The notes beneath the pieces are model-generated. The model searched no databases and had not been told where the DNA came from. It saw only the letters and a list, made by a program, of their open reading frames with translations. The position numbers and the translations under genes were made by a program. Shown piece after piece: positions 36,675 through 49,119 of a stretch of 64,000 nucleotides of DNA. The stretch's first letter is position 1. Each line of letters starts with the position of its first letter. The stretch spans positions 43,501 to 107,500 of the forward strand of contig JAPDFW010000079.1 in the NCBI GenBank assembly GCA_028826165.1, written 5' to 3'. The DNA comes from Anaeramoeba ignava. Lineage: Eukaryota > Metamonada > Anaeramoebidae.

Positions 36675-39600
36675 TCATTTTCCTAATTTCAAATTCTTGA
36701 TTAAATTTGGATCTTTTCCTAAAATAGGAACATTATCTTTAGAACAAATTAATTTTCCTTCATCAGATTCAAAAGCATTTAAAACAATAAATCCTTCAAT
36801 TAAATCATCTTTTAAAACTTCAAATTTTTGAGAACATTTCGAACATTTGATTTCTCCTTTTAAATTTTTGATAAAAATTAAATCTTTTTTTTGACATTTT
36901 TGGAAATCATTTTGATAATCAATTTTCTTTTCAAATGAATCAAATAATTTAAAATGAATGTGATTTAAATTTTCCATTTTTTTCCATTCTTCAAATTTTA
37001 AAAACCAACTTCTTGAATTTTTGATATTTTCTTGTTTGATTTTAAGTTTGTTTCTTTGATAATGTAAATCAAGATGTTCTCTTAAAAATTTTCGATTTTG
37101 AAATCTTAATCCACAAGTTGAGCATTTCAAATTTGTTTTTGCATTAAGTTTTTCAATTTCTTTCCAATTTTTGACTTTTAATGAATTTTTTGAAAGTGGA
37201 TTTATGTTTTTTTTTTGGTTATTTTGTCTTTCGTATTGATAATATGGATTTGGGATGAATTTTTTTCTATTTGAATTTTGATTTTGCTTTTGATTTTGAT
37301 TTTGGAATAATTTTTGAATTCGAATTTGATTTGGAATTAAATTTTGATTTTGAATTAAATTTGGATTTTGAATTAAATTTTGATTTTGAATTAAATTTGG
37401 AATTAAATTTGGAATTCGAATTTGATTTTGAATTAAATTTGGAATTAAATTTGGAATTCGAATTGGATTTGGAAATAAATTTGGAAAGAGATTTGGATTT
37501 TGAATTAAATTTTGAATTAAATTTTGATTTGGAATTAAATTGGGAGTTAATTCCTTTTTTACTTCTTGATTAATTTCATTCATTTTCTGTGAAAGTAAAA
37601 AATCTAATTTTTTTTCATAATCCACTTCATTTTCATTTTGATTTTGATTTAGATTTTGATTTTGATTTTGATTTTGATTTTGATTTTGATTTTGATTTTG
37701 ATTTTGATTTTGATTTTGATTTTGATTTTGATTTTGATTTTGATTTTGATTTTGATTTTGATTTTGATTTTGATTTTGATTTTGATTTTGATTTTGATTT
37801 TGAATTTGATTTTGAATTTGATTTTGATTTTGAATTGGAATTGGAATTGGAATTTGATTTGAAATTTGAGAAAGGAGAATATTTTGATGAATCATTCCCA
37901 TTTTATTCAATTCTAAAATTTTCATAGTTTCATTTAAAAGAAATTTCATTTCATTTTCTTCTTTTTTTTGATCATTTTTAATCCTTTTTGAGTTGAAATG
38001 AGATTTTCTCATTCTATTTGAAACAGATATATTTCTTCTTGGAGTTCTTGGAATAAATTTTCTTTGTTTATACTTTTCTGAAAATTTATTTGAAAATTTA
38101 TCTCTTTTCCAATTCTTCTTTTTTCTTTTTATATTTTCCATTTTTTCATTAAATTGATTATTTTGATTTAAATTTAATTCTTCTTCCATTTTTTGATTAA
38201 ATTTATTATTTTGATTTAAATTTGATTTTTCTTCTATTTTTTGATTAAATTTATTATTTTGATTTAAATTTGATTTTTCTTCTATTTTTTGATTAAATTT
38301 ATTATTTTGATTTAAATTTGATTTTTGTTCCATTTTTTGATTAAATTGATTATTTTGATTTAAATTTGATTTTTGTTCCTATTTTTTCATTAAATTGATT
38401 ATTTTGATTTAAATTTGATTTTTGTTCCATTTTTTGATTAAATTGATTATTTTGATTTAAATTTGATTTTTGTTCCATTTTTTCATTAAATTGATTATTT
38501 TGATTTAAATTTGATTTTTGTTCTATTTTTTGATTAAATTGATTATTTTGATTTAAATTTAATTTTTGTTCTATTTTTTGATTAAATTGAACTTTTTTGA
38601 AATTAGATTTTTGTTCTATTTTTTGATTAAATTGATTATTTTGATTTAAATTTAATTTTTCTTCTATTTTTTGATTAAATTTATTATTTTGATTTAAATT
38701 TAATTTTTGTTCCATTTTTTCATTAAATTGATTATTTTGATTTAAATTAGATTTTTGTTCTATTTTTTGATTAAATTGATTATTTTGATTTAAATTTGAT
38801 TTTTGTTCTATTTTTTCATTAAATTGATTATTTTGATTTAAATTTAATTTTTCTTCTATTTTTTGATTAAATTTATTATTTTGATTTAAATTAGATTTTT
38901 GTTCTATTTTTTCATTAAATTTATTATTTTGATTTAAATTTGATTTTTGTTCTATTTTTTGATTAAATTGATTATTTTCATTTAAATTTGATTTTTGTTC
39001 CATTTTTTGATTAAATTTATTATTTTGATTTAAATTTGATTTTTGTTCCATTTTTTCATTAAATTTATTATTTTGATTTAAATTTAATTCTTGTTCCATT
39101 TTTTCATTAAATTGAACTTTTTTGAAATTAGATTTTTGTTCTATTTTTTCATTAAATTGATTATTTTGATTTAAATTTGATTTTTCTTCCATTTTTTGAT
39201 TAAATTGATTATTTTGATTTAAATTTAATTCTTGTTCCATTTTTTCATTAAATTGAACTTTTTTGAAATTAGATTTTTGTTCCATTTTTTGATTAAATTG
39301 ATTATTTTGATTTAAATTTAATTTTTGTTCCATTTTTTCATTAAATTGATTATTTTCAGTATTTTGATCAGAATCTTTTTCAGGAACAATCCATTGCTCT
39401 TTTATTTTTTCATTTAAAGATTCAAGAAGTTTTTTCTTCATCATTTTAATTCTAACTTCTCCAAATAATTTTTTTTGTTTCCAAGTTTCAACTAATTCTT
39501 GTAATTTAAATTTAGTTTTCATATCAGAACCAGAAAGAACATGAATAAAAATAGCAAGAATATCTTTTTCAAACTCTTTAGAATAAAAATTTCCAGCTAA

Positions 39601-39902
39601 TTTAACAATACTATCTATTAAGTACAAAATTGATAATCTTTTGTTTTGTTCAACCTTTTTTATTTGAAAAAAAATAAAAAATAAAAAAGTGGAATAAATT
39701 TTTTTAAATAATAAAAAAGTGGAATTTTTGTTTTTATTTTTCTTCTTACTTTTCTAATATGAATTGCTATTATTCTTGTAATTTCTTTTGATAAATTTAC
39801 ATGAACTTTTGCAAAAGAAGTTAAAATTGAAATTTTATCTTTATTTGGTTTTTCAAGAGTTTTTAATTCTTTTTGAAATTCTGTTAATAAAATTGAATTC
39901 AT
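36675..39902 (-). CDS. PCF11: PCF11-like mRNA cleavage/polyadenylation factor with N/Q and 16-residue repeats (one +1 frame break)
   Basis: Exons 39902-39750 and 39654-36675 (HIRK|VEQNKRLSILYLIDSIVK). The N-terminal CID (RNA Pol II CTD-interacting domain) spans residues ~1-125, with YLIDSIVK the signature. About 25 copies of a 16-residue unit (MEQKSNLNQNNQFNQK type) lie at ~38110-39345. An (NQ)n tract lies at ~37640-37800, followed by a region of LIPNLIQNQN-type repeats. The C-terminus carries the PCF11 zinc fingers: CSTCGLRFQNRKFLREHLDL ending in HYQRN, the SRSWFLKFEEW motif after it, and CSKCSQKFEV. It acts in pre-mRNA 3' cleavage and transcription termination. A single extra C on the + strand (G on the sense strand) at 38378-38379 breaks the repeat register. 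The periodic units locate the shift precisely, about 30 nt before the resulting stop. Confidence 0.85.
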
Positions 39903-40032
39903 TTATTTAAAAAAAAAAAGAATTTTATTTTATTATTTTATTAAAAAAGAAAATTTGAAAGAAAAAAATGGAAAAAAAAAATTTATTTTTGTTTTTTTTT
40001 TTTAGATAAAATTTTGGATTGACTTTGAAAAC

Positions 40033-40587
40033 TTGAGATTGACTTTGAATTTGAAATTAAAATTCATTTTGAAATTAAAATTCATTTTGAAATTGAAATT
40101 AAAATTAAAATTCATTTTGAAAATTGAAATTGAAATTAAAATTCATTTTGAAATTAAAATTAAAATTAAAATTAAAATTTTGAAATTAAAATTAAAATTA
40201 AAATTAAAATTAAAATTAAAATTAAAATTAAAATTAAAATTAAAATTGAAATTAAAATTGAAATTGAAATTCATTTTGAAATTAAAATTAAAATTGAAAT
40301 TAAAATTGAAATTCATTTTGAAATTAAAATTAAAATTAAAATTGAAATTAAAATTCATTTTAAAATTAAAATTAAAATTAAAATTGAAATTAAAATTCAT
40401 TTTAAAATTAAAATTAAAATTAAAATTAAAATTAAAATTGAAATTGAAATTAAAATTAAAATTAAAATTAAAATTAAAATTGAAATTCATTTTGAAATTA
40501 AAATTGAAATTGAAATTGAAATTGAAATTGAAATTGAAATTAAAATTCATTTTGAAATTAAAATTAAATTTGAAATTTAAATTGAAA
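40033..40587. repeat. Simple-repeat block, AAAATTGAAATTCATTTTG
   Basis: AAATTAAAATT, AAATTGAAATT and AAATTCATTTTG units between the PCF11 start and the COG7 stop (both genes on -). ORFs of Lys/Leu or Asn/Phe on either strand are repeat translations. Confidence 0.85.
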
Positions 40588-43500
40588 TCATTTTAAAATT
40601 AAAGAATTTAAATCAATTTGTAACCCTCTCTTCTTTGAAATACTCAAAATCATTTTCTTAACAACATCATATTTCTTTTCATCACTTTCCTGAATAATTT
40701 GAATAGCATTTTTTTGGAAATCACTTTCTGAAGAAACAATCAATTTTTGAATAATTAACAATAATTCACTTGTTGGCATTCCCAAAGCACGCAAAACATT
40801 ATTTAAATAAGATATATCAACATTTAACTGCTGAATTCCTTCTTGACTCAAACTACGAATACTTAATATTTCTTTTGCATATTCTTGAAGTGTTTGATTC
40901 ACAACAAGATTTAACCATTGATTAATAAATTGTATTTTTTCTTCTTTTGCATTTTCTTCATTTCCTGAAATTAAAGCAAATGGTTCTAATTGATGCGGAA
41001 TTAAAAGCAAATGCTCTCCAATATCTGAAATATTTTGAATGGGAACTGAACTAAATGTTGGCAATGAAATTGTTTTTGATGTTTTTTTCCCATTTATTGC
41101 TTTTTCTTTATTTTGCATCCAAATTTTTAAATTTCGTATTTCAGAAAGTGAAATTTTCACATTTAAATATAAAGTATCAAACACTAATCTATGAGCAAAT
41201 TGATAAATTTGATTATTCCTTTCAAACACTTTTTGAAGTAATTGCTCTTTTTCTATTTGAATCCATTTTTATTTCAAGAATAAAAAAAATTGAATTTAAT
41301 TTAATTTAGAAAAATATAAAAAGAAATTAACCTTCATTAACTAGATTAAAAAATTCTCCCATTTGTTTTCTTGTTGTTTCTTGATGAAGAATTAAAACTC
41401 CAACAAAATTAACTGTAGAAATCAAAGTTGGTGATAAATTTTCAATTGATATTATCATTTTTTCAATTGATTTTGTTTTTCTATTATTATTATTATTATT
41501 TTCATTTAAATCCATATTTTCAATTTGAGATTGTGAACCAAAATAAATTCCAAATTGACTAATTATTGTTTGCTTAAGTGATTTCTCAAAATTTAATGAT
41601 CTCTCAGAAATTTGTGATATTGTATTAAGAAGTTTTATTGATTCTTGACAAAATTTCCAAGTATTAATAGTTTTCCCAAATTCATGAATATCTTTATCAA
41701 TTCCAATTGATGTTCGAAAATTTTTAATCAGAATTTCAATCTTTTCAAAATAAAATAACATAATTTGATTCAGAACTTGAATTAAAGATTCTATTCCTAA
41801 AATTCCAGAAAATTTTAAGCATCTCAAAAAGGATTTTTCTAAGATTTGGAAAAAAGGCAAAACTGAATCACGAATTAATTGCGTAATTTCTTTGAAATCA
41901 ATTGCTTCCTTAATAAAAAATCAAATTGAAAAAAAAAAATAATTAATTTTTAACAAAAAAAAAAGAAAAAAAAAAGAAATTGTTACTAAATTAATAGAAT
42001 TTAATTCCTCTAATAAAACCATTTTCTCATAATTTTTATAATCTTCTTGAATTTTAATAAAAGGTTGAAAAATGATAACCATAACTAAATTTCAAATAAG
42101 AACAAAAAAATATTGATTTTGATTTTGATTTTGATTTTGATTTAAAAATAAAATTGAAAAATACTTGGTGATTGAATATTCAAATTAAAAGATTTGCATA
42201 TTGATTTCGCAAATTCTTCAACTAAATAAACTAGACTAATAATTCTATCAACTGCATTCTTATTCATAAAAGAATTTTCAACACTAAAATTGCTATTATT
42301 ATTATCATTTGTTTTTTGTTGTAAAATTGAACTTTCAATTAATAATCCAATTTGTCTATTTGTATTCTTAAAAACATTTTCCAAAATTTGATGAAAAACT
42401 TGATATCCTTCTTCTTTTGTTGATATTTGATTAAACCATTCAAGCTTTTTTTTTTATTGATTCAATTAATTATTTTCTTTTTTATTATTTTTTTTTTGAT
42501 TTATGAGAAGTTATTTTACTTCTTTTAATAGCATTGATAATAAATCATTATAAAAATTAAACAACCAATTATAAAATTCTTGGAAATTTGAAAATTTTTG
42601 ATTGAAATTCCATTTCGAAATGATTTTTTTTGTTGTCATTTGTGAATATTCTTGATCAAATATTTCTCTTGAATCCAATTTTTCAAGAAAATGATAATAT
42701 TTTTGTGTTATTTCTACAGAATTTATTTTGCAAAATATTTTTATTTTTTTAGAAAAGAATCAAAAGCAAAAAAACATTTTCACTATTTGATTTTTTTTTT
42801 ACCCAGATTATCTTCAATTAAAGATTTTGAAATTATTGGAGAAATTATTGAAATGAATAATTTTTTTTTGTTTTCATATTCTTTAAAATGTTCTCCAAAT
42901 TGAGGAAAGTTTTTTAACTGATTCAAACTAGATTTGAAATCAAATAAAAGATTTGAAATCTTTTTTTTTTTTTTGATAAAAGATTTAAATTTAAAATTTA
43001 AATTTAAAATTTAAAATTTTACAGATTGATGATCTTGAGTTTGAAAAATTTGTTGAATTTCTTTTCTAATTTTTGTAACTTTATCAATATTCTTCAATAT
43101 ATTTAAACAATTTTCTAGTCTTGATTTAGTTTGATCCATTTTCCAAATTTGATGAAAAGATTGATTTATATTATTTTCTAACTAATTTTATAATTAATTT
43201 TATATTTAATTTTATAAATAATTTTATATTTAATTTTATAAATAATTTTATAATTAATTTTATAATTAATTTTATAAATAATTTTATATTTAATTTTATA
43301 ATTAATTTTATATTTAATTTTATAAATAATTTTATAAATAATTTTATAAATAATTTTATAAATAATTTTATATTTAATTTTATAAATAATTTTATAAATA
43401 ATTTTATATTTAATTTTATAAATAATTTTATAAATAATTTTATAAATAATTTTATAAATAATTTTATAAATAATTTTATATTTAATTTTATAAATAATTT

Positions 43501-44081
43501 TATAAATAATTTTTATAAATAATTTTATATTTAATTTTATAAATAATTTTATAAATAATTTTATAAATAATTTTATAATTAATTTTATAATTAATTTTAT
43601 AATTAATTTTATAATTAATTTTATATTTAATTTTATATTTAATTTTATATTTAATTTTATAATTAATTTTATAAATAATTTTATAATTAATTTTATAATT
43701 TTAAATTGAAATTGATTTACTGAATCAACTCCTTCTTGAACATTCATTAATTTTTCAAGTAATTTTGATGAATTTTTTTCTCCACGTTGAAGTTCACTTA
43801 AAATTCTTTTAAAATTGAAATTAAACAAAAAAAACAAAATATTTCATTTTAATTTGATAAGAAATCAATTATAAAAAAATCAACCTTGGAGTTTCATTTT
43901 GAATTGTTTGAATATTTTGGTCAATAATATTATGAGATTCTTGAAAAGTGTGTTGGAATTGAATAATTAAATTAGAAATTTTCATTTCAACACTTTCATT
44001 TTCTTTTGTATTTTTAAGTGTTTTATTTATCCATTTTTTAATATCTAATTCTTTATTATTAAATTCTTTTAAATCTTCCAT
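40588..44081 (-). CDS. COG7: COG7, conserved oligomeric Golgi complex subunit 7, nine exons
   Basis: Exons: 44081-43885, 43805-43721, 43181-43023, 42959-42803, 42713-42520, 42444-42165, 42084-41986, 41908-41332, 41252-40588. All use GT/AG, and phases agree except at the exon 7/8 join. The product is ~803 residues (human 770). The start MEDLKEFNNKELDIKKWIN mirrors the COG7 N-terminus. ETPR|ILSELQRGEK, WKMDQTKSRLENCL, FQTQDHQS, IFQPFIKIQEDY and RNNQIYQFAHRLVFDTLYL are collinear with it. The end is LPTFSSVPIQNISDIGEHLL, then PHQLEPFA and LNVDISYLNNVLRALG. It acts in intra-Golgi retrograde tethering. Exon 7 has one base too many for the conserved frame (an A-run in GAATTAAAATTC at ~41999-42004). 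It could instead end earlier at ATG|GTTTTA. Confidence 0.9.
43182..43720 (-). repeat. COG7 intron 2: TTTTATAAATAA array
   Basis: About 540 bp of TTTTATAAATAATTTTATATTTAA on the + strand, almost free of G and C. The donor TCA|GTAAAT and acceptor ATTAG|TTAGAA are in phase. Confidence 0.88.
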
Positions 44082-44190
44082 AAATTTATAAAAAATGAAA
44101 AAATGAAAAAATGAAAATTGAAAAATGAAAATTGAAAAATGAAAAATGAAAAATGAAAATTTTGTTTTCAATTTTTTTTCATTATTTTTT

Positions 44191-46774
44191 TCAAGAAAAA
44201 AAAGGAATTGAACGAAGAATTGCAAACCATAAAAAAAATGAAGGAATCATTAAGAAATTTTGAATTATTGATTGAGTTGAATAAATTCCTGTTGAAAGAT
44301 TATATCTATTTTATATTTTTATAATTTTATATTTTTATATTTTTTTTAAAATAAATTTATTAATAAAAAAAAGTGGAACAAGAAAAAATTTTTTTTTTTT
44401 GGATTGATTAAAAATTTTTAATACCGAAGAGCAACAATATATGGAAATAAAGAAATTGGGAGACAAAAAGTAATAACTAAAATTTGACCTTCTTTTCCTT
44501 TTATATCAAGAATAAATGCAACTAAAAGAGCAACTGCTGGTGAAAAAATCATTCTCATAAAATAATAAAAAATTAATTGTTTCCAAGAACAATCAATAAT
44601 TTTCCTTTCAGCAGCAAATAATCCTAATGATATTAAAGCCAATGGAAAAACTGTACCAGCTAATATTTTTGGATTTTAATTTTAATTTTGATTTTGATTT
44701 TAATTTTGATTTTAATTTTGATTTTGATTTTGATTTTGATTTTAATTTTAATTTTGATTTTAATTTTGAATTTGATTTTGAATTTGATTTTGATTTTGAT
44801 TTTGATTTTGATTTTAATTTTGATTTTGATTTTGATATTAATTTTGAATTTGATTTTGAATTTGATTTTGATTTTGATTTTGATTTTGATTTTAATTTTG
44901 ATTTTGAATTTGATTTTTATTTTGATTTTGATTTTCATTTTGATTTTAATTTTGAATTTGATTTTGATTTTGATATTAATTTTGATTTTGAATTTGATTT
45001 TGATTTTGATTTTGATTTTGAATTTTACAAAGTGATTCAAGAATATTATTAAGTAAAGTAGGAACTTCTAATCCTGTCAATGAATAAATAATCCCTAATA
45101 ACATAGCAACTATTAATGGATTTAAAAATATTCTTCTTAAAAGAGATTTGATAAACTGTTTTCTATTATATTTTTTGTGTAAAGTTGGTTCAAAATATGA
45201 AACAAATGTTGGTAATTCAATTTCATCTCCAAAAATATGTGAATATAATTTTTCAGACATATCTAATGTTTCAAATCCTTGGCTTGTAAGTTCAATTTCT
45301 TCAAATCTTTGGTTTTTCATTTGATATTCAAATTCATATAAATTTTGATTTTGATTTATATTTTGAATTTGATTTTGAATTTGAATTTGATTTTGATTTA
45401 AATTTTGATTTTGAATTTGGATTTGATTTTGGATTTGATTTTGATTTTGATTTTGATTTTGATTTTGATTTTGATTTTCAAATTGATTTTTATTTAGATT
45501 TTGAATTTGATTTTGATTTTGATTTTCATTTTCATTTTGATTTTGATTTTGATTTTGATTTTGATTTTGATTTTGATTTTGATTTTGATTTTGATTTTGA
45601 TTTTGATTTTGATTTTGATTTTGATTTTGATTTTGATTTTGATTTTGATTTTGATTTTGATTTTGATTTTGATTTTGGTTTTCAATTTCAATTTCTTGAT
45701 CAAATTTTTGATTAGTTATTTCTGAAATTTCACTTCCGTTTTCTTCTTTTTTTTGTAATTTTTTGAGTTCTATAATTTCTAAAATAACAATTGAAAAAGC
45801 AATTGAAAAAAGTGTTCCAGTAAAATTTGCAAGAACTGGATAAATTAAATATTTTTCTCCAAATAAAGCTTTCATAACAGGAACACCAAAAACAATATAA
45901 CTAATGAGAGTAATTCCTAAAACATTTTCAATCATATCTTCTAATGTAAATTTTTGGAATATTTTTGTTCCAATTATAGAAATTATTGTCACTATTTTTA
46001 TTCAAATTTTTTTTGTTTTTTTTGATTAAATCCTTTCAATTTTGTTTTTTAATAATTTTAAATAAATATTTTACAAAGAAAAATAACCAAAACAGAAGCA
46101 CCAAACCAAATCCAATTAAGTTCATAACTAAAATTGATTTTGAATTTGAATTTGAATTTGAATTTGAATTTGATTTTGATTTTGATTTTGAATTAGATTT
46201 TGATTTTGATTTTGAATTTGATTTTAATTTTGATTTTAATTTTAATTTTGATTTTGATTTTGATTTTGAATTTGATTTTGAATTTGATTTTGATTTTGAT
46301 TTTGATTTTGATTTTGATTTTGATTTTGATTTTGATTTTGATTTTGATTTTCATTTTGATTTTGAATTTGATTTTGATTTTGATTTTAAATTTGATTTTG
46401 ATTTATATTTTAATTTTGAATTTAATTTTGATTTTGATTTTGATTTTGATTTTCATTTTGATTTTCATTTTGATTTTGATTTTGATTTTAATTTTGATTT
46501 TAATTTTGATTTTAATTTTGATTTTGATTTTGATTTTAATTTTAATTTTGATTTTAAATTTGATTTTTATTTTGATTTTGATTTCCACTTACAAATTTTC
46601 TTTTGCAATTGCTTGAAATGAAAGTGAAGGAATTAATGCTTTTAAAACTAAAGCATTAAATATTGGTCCATAAGATGTTGGAATAAAGTTAAATTTCCCA
46701 GAAAAAAATGCAAAAAGAATAATTACAAGAATCAAAACTCCAATATAAATCAAATTTTGAACAAGATTATTCAT
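44191..46774 (-). CDS. Auxin-efflux-carrier-like transporter, tandem copy 1
   Basis: Exons: 46774-46593, 46127-46075, 45991-45029, 44659-44425, 44305-44191; about 515 residues with an intact frame. Membrane transport protein family (PF03547, PIN/PILS-like). N-terminal helices: NLIYIGVLILVIILFAFFSG. Further landmarks: SIIGTKIFQKFTLEDMIENV, the IVFGVPVMKALFGEKYL loop, and LLGIIYSLTGLEVPTLLNN. Then SGTVFPLALISLGLFAAE, and a C-terminal half with RMIFSPAVALLVAFIL and STGIYSTQSIIQNFLMIPSF. The central cytoplasmic loop (45350-45690) is a long NQ/NE tract. Likely a secondary transporter of small organic anions; the substrate is unknown. The exon layout is identical to copy 2. Confidence 0.85.
44660..45028 (-). 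repeat. Transporter copy 1, intron 3: GATTTT hexamer array
   Basis: (GATTTT)/(AATTTT)n on the + strand, the same hexamer family that encodes the Asn-Gln tract in exon 3 of the same gene. It is open in several frames on both strands. Splicing is inferred from TCACTTT|GTAAAA and ATTAG|CTGGTAC, which restore LES-L-SGTVFPLA. Confidence 0.85.
46128..46592 (-). repeat. Transporter copy 1, intron 1: GATTTT/GAATTT hexamer array
   Basis: About 465 bp of GATTTT, AATTTT and GAATTT hexamers between exon 1 (KENL) and the short exon 2 (ELNWIWFGASVLVIFL). Canonical ends: TTT|GTAAGT and TTTAG|TTATG. Confidence 0.85.
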
Positions 46775-47077
46775 TAATTGAAAAATTTTTTAATCAATTT
46801 TTTAATCAAAATTTTTTTTTTTTTGAAATAACTAGAAATAAAAATTGAACAGAAAGAAAGAAAGAAAAAAATAAAAAAAAAATAATAAAATGATCAATTC
46901 GATTATTTTTTCTTTTTAATGTTGGTAAAAAAATTTTTTTCCTTATATGATTTGTTGGAAAAATTTTTTTTCATTCTTTTTTTTATTTTTCTTTATTGAT
47001 TAAAAAAGAAATTTTAAAATGATAAAAAAAAATCTTTTCAATTTATTTTAATTTCTAATTATTAAATGTTTTTTTTT
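46775..47077. other. Spacer between the tandem transporters, no gene seen
   Basis: About 300 bp of A/T-rich sequence forming the 5' flank of copy 1 and the 3' flank of copy 2. No RNA or ORF is recognised. Confidence 0.5.
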
Positions 47078-49023
47078 TCAAGAAAAAAAAGGAATTGAAC
47101 GAAGAATTGCAAACCATAAAAAAAATGAAGGAATCATTAAGAAATTTTGAATTATAATTTGAGTTGAATAAATTCCTGGTGAAAGATTATATCTATTTTA
47201 TATTTTTATATTTTTATATTTTTATATTTTTTTAAAATAAATTTATTAATAAAAAAAAGTGGAACAAGAAAAAATTTTTTTTTTTTGGATTGATTAAAAA
47301 TTTTTAAAATAAATACTGAGTAGATAATATATAACTCATCAAAGCTAATGGAAGACAAAAAGTAATAACTAAAATTTGACCTTCTTCTCCTTTTATACCA
47401 AGAATAAATGCAACTAAAAGAGCAACTGCTGGTGAAAAAATCATTCTCATAAAATAATAAATTATTAATTGTTTCCAAGAACAATCAATAATTTTTTTTT
47501 CAGCAGCAAATAATCCTAATGATATTAAAGCCAATGGAAAAACTGCACCAGCTAATATTTTTGGATTTTGATTTTAATTTTAATTTTAATTTTAATTTTG
47601 ATTTTGATTTTGATTTTAATTTTAATTTTGATTTTGATTTTGATTTTGATTTTAATTTTAATTTTGATTTTGATTTTGATTTTGATTTTAATTATTTTAC
47701 AAAGTGATTCAAGAATATTATTAAGTAAAGTAGGAAATGGTAATCCTGTCAATGAATAAATAATGCCTAATAATATTGAAATCATATATGCATTTAAAAA
47801 TATTTTTCGTAAAAGAATTTTGGTAAATTTGTTTTTGTTGAATTTTGAGTGTAAATTTTCTTCAAAATCTGAAATATATTTTGAAAAATCAATATCTTCT
47901 CCAAAATCATCTTGGTTTGATTTTTCAGACATATCTAATGTTTCAAATCCTTGGCTTGTAAGTTCAATTTCTTCAAAATTATCAATTTTTATATCATCAT
48001 TAAATTGATTATTTTCATTTTGAATTTTATTTTGAATTTGATTTTGATTTTCATTTTGATTTTGATTTTGATTTTGATTTTGATTTTGATTTTGATTTTG
48101 ATTTTGATTTTGATTTTGATTTTCATTTTGATTTTGGTTTGATTTTCATTTTGATTTTGATTTTGATTTTCAATTTGATTTTGATTTTGATTTTCATTTT
48201 GATTTTCAATTTGATTTTGATTTCGATTTTGATTTTGATTTTGATTTTGATTTTGATTTTGATTTTGATTTTGATTTTCATTTTCATTTTGATTTTGATT
48301 TTCTTGTGATTTTTCTTTTCTTAATTCTAGTATTTCTAAAAGAATAACAACTAAAATAAGAACAGAAATTGCTCCACAAAAATTTGCAATAACTGGATAA
48401 ATTAAATATTTTTCTCCAAATAAAGCTTTCATAACAGGAACACCAAAAATAATATAATTTATAAAAGTAATTGCTAAAATATTTTCAATCACATTTTCTA
48501 ATGTAAATTTTTGGAATATTTTTGTTCCAATTATAGAAATTATTGTTACTATTTTTATTCAAATTTTTTTGATTTATGAAAAAATTATTATTTCTTGTTT
48601 CAATTTTGCTTTGATTAAATTTAGTAACTTTTTACAAATAACAAGAACTAAAAAATCTGCACCAAACCAAGTCCAATTAAATGTTTCACTAAATTTGATT
48701 TTAATTTTAATTTTGATTTTGATTTTGATTTTAATTTTGATTTTAATTTTGATTTTGATTTTGATTTAAATTTTAATTTTGATTTTGATTTTGAATTTAA
48801 TTTTGATTTTGAATTTGAATTTTAATTTTAATTTTAATTACAATTTTTGTTTTGCTGTAACTTGAAATAAAAGAGCAGGAATTAACAATTTGAAAACTAA
48901 AGTATTAAAAGTTGGACCATTTTTTGTTGGAATCCATTTTAATTTTCCAGAAATAAAAGAAATTATAGAAAGTGCTAAAATTAAAATACCAATATAAATT
49001 AAATTTTCAACTAAATTACTCAT
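47078..49023 (-). CDS. Auxin-efflux-carrier-like transporter, tandem copy 2 (one frame break in NQ tract)
   Basis: Exons: 49023-48842, 48688-48636, 48548-47701, 47551-47317, 47192-47078. Exons 1, 2, 4 and 5 have exactly the same lengths as in copy 1. I chose the ATG at 49023 because MSNLVENLIYIG aligns with the start of copy 1, and upstream residues are low-complexity. The same membrane core is present (FGVPVMKALFGEKYLIYPV, LLGIIYSLTGLPFPTLLNN, FAAEKKIIDCSWKQLI), with a shorter NQ/NE loop. One A is missing in an AAAA run of that loop near 48136-48146 (-1), so a literal translation loses the C-terminal half. The homopolymer context makes an assembly error likely. The final intron matches that of copy 1 nearly base for base. 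Confidence 0.8.
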
Positions 49024-49119
49024 AAGAAATAGTAAAGAAATCAAATGAAAAAAATGAAAAAAATTTTCAAATAAAAAAAATTTTTTTTTTCTCAAAATAT
49101 TAATCATTTCCCTTTTCTT

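Noticed and set aside
37271-37927. Plus-strand Asp/Phe and Ile/Leu ORFs opposite PCF11
   Set aside because: Antisense readings of the (NQ)n and LIQNQN repeats; the minus strand carries the conserved gene.
44627-46621. DFDFDF, ILILIL and KIKIKI ORFs on both strands
   Set aside because: Hexamer GATTTT arrays are open in several frames; splice sites and transporter homology show these are introns or NQ loops.
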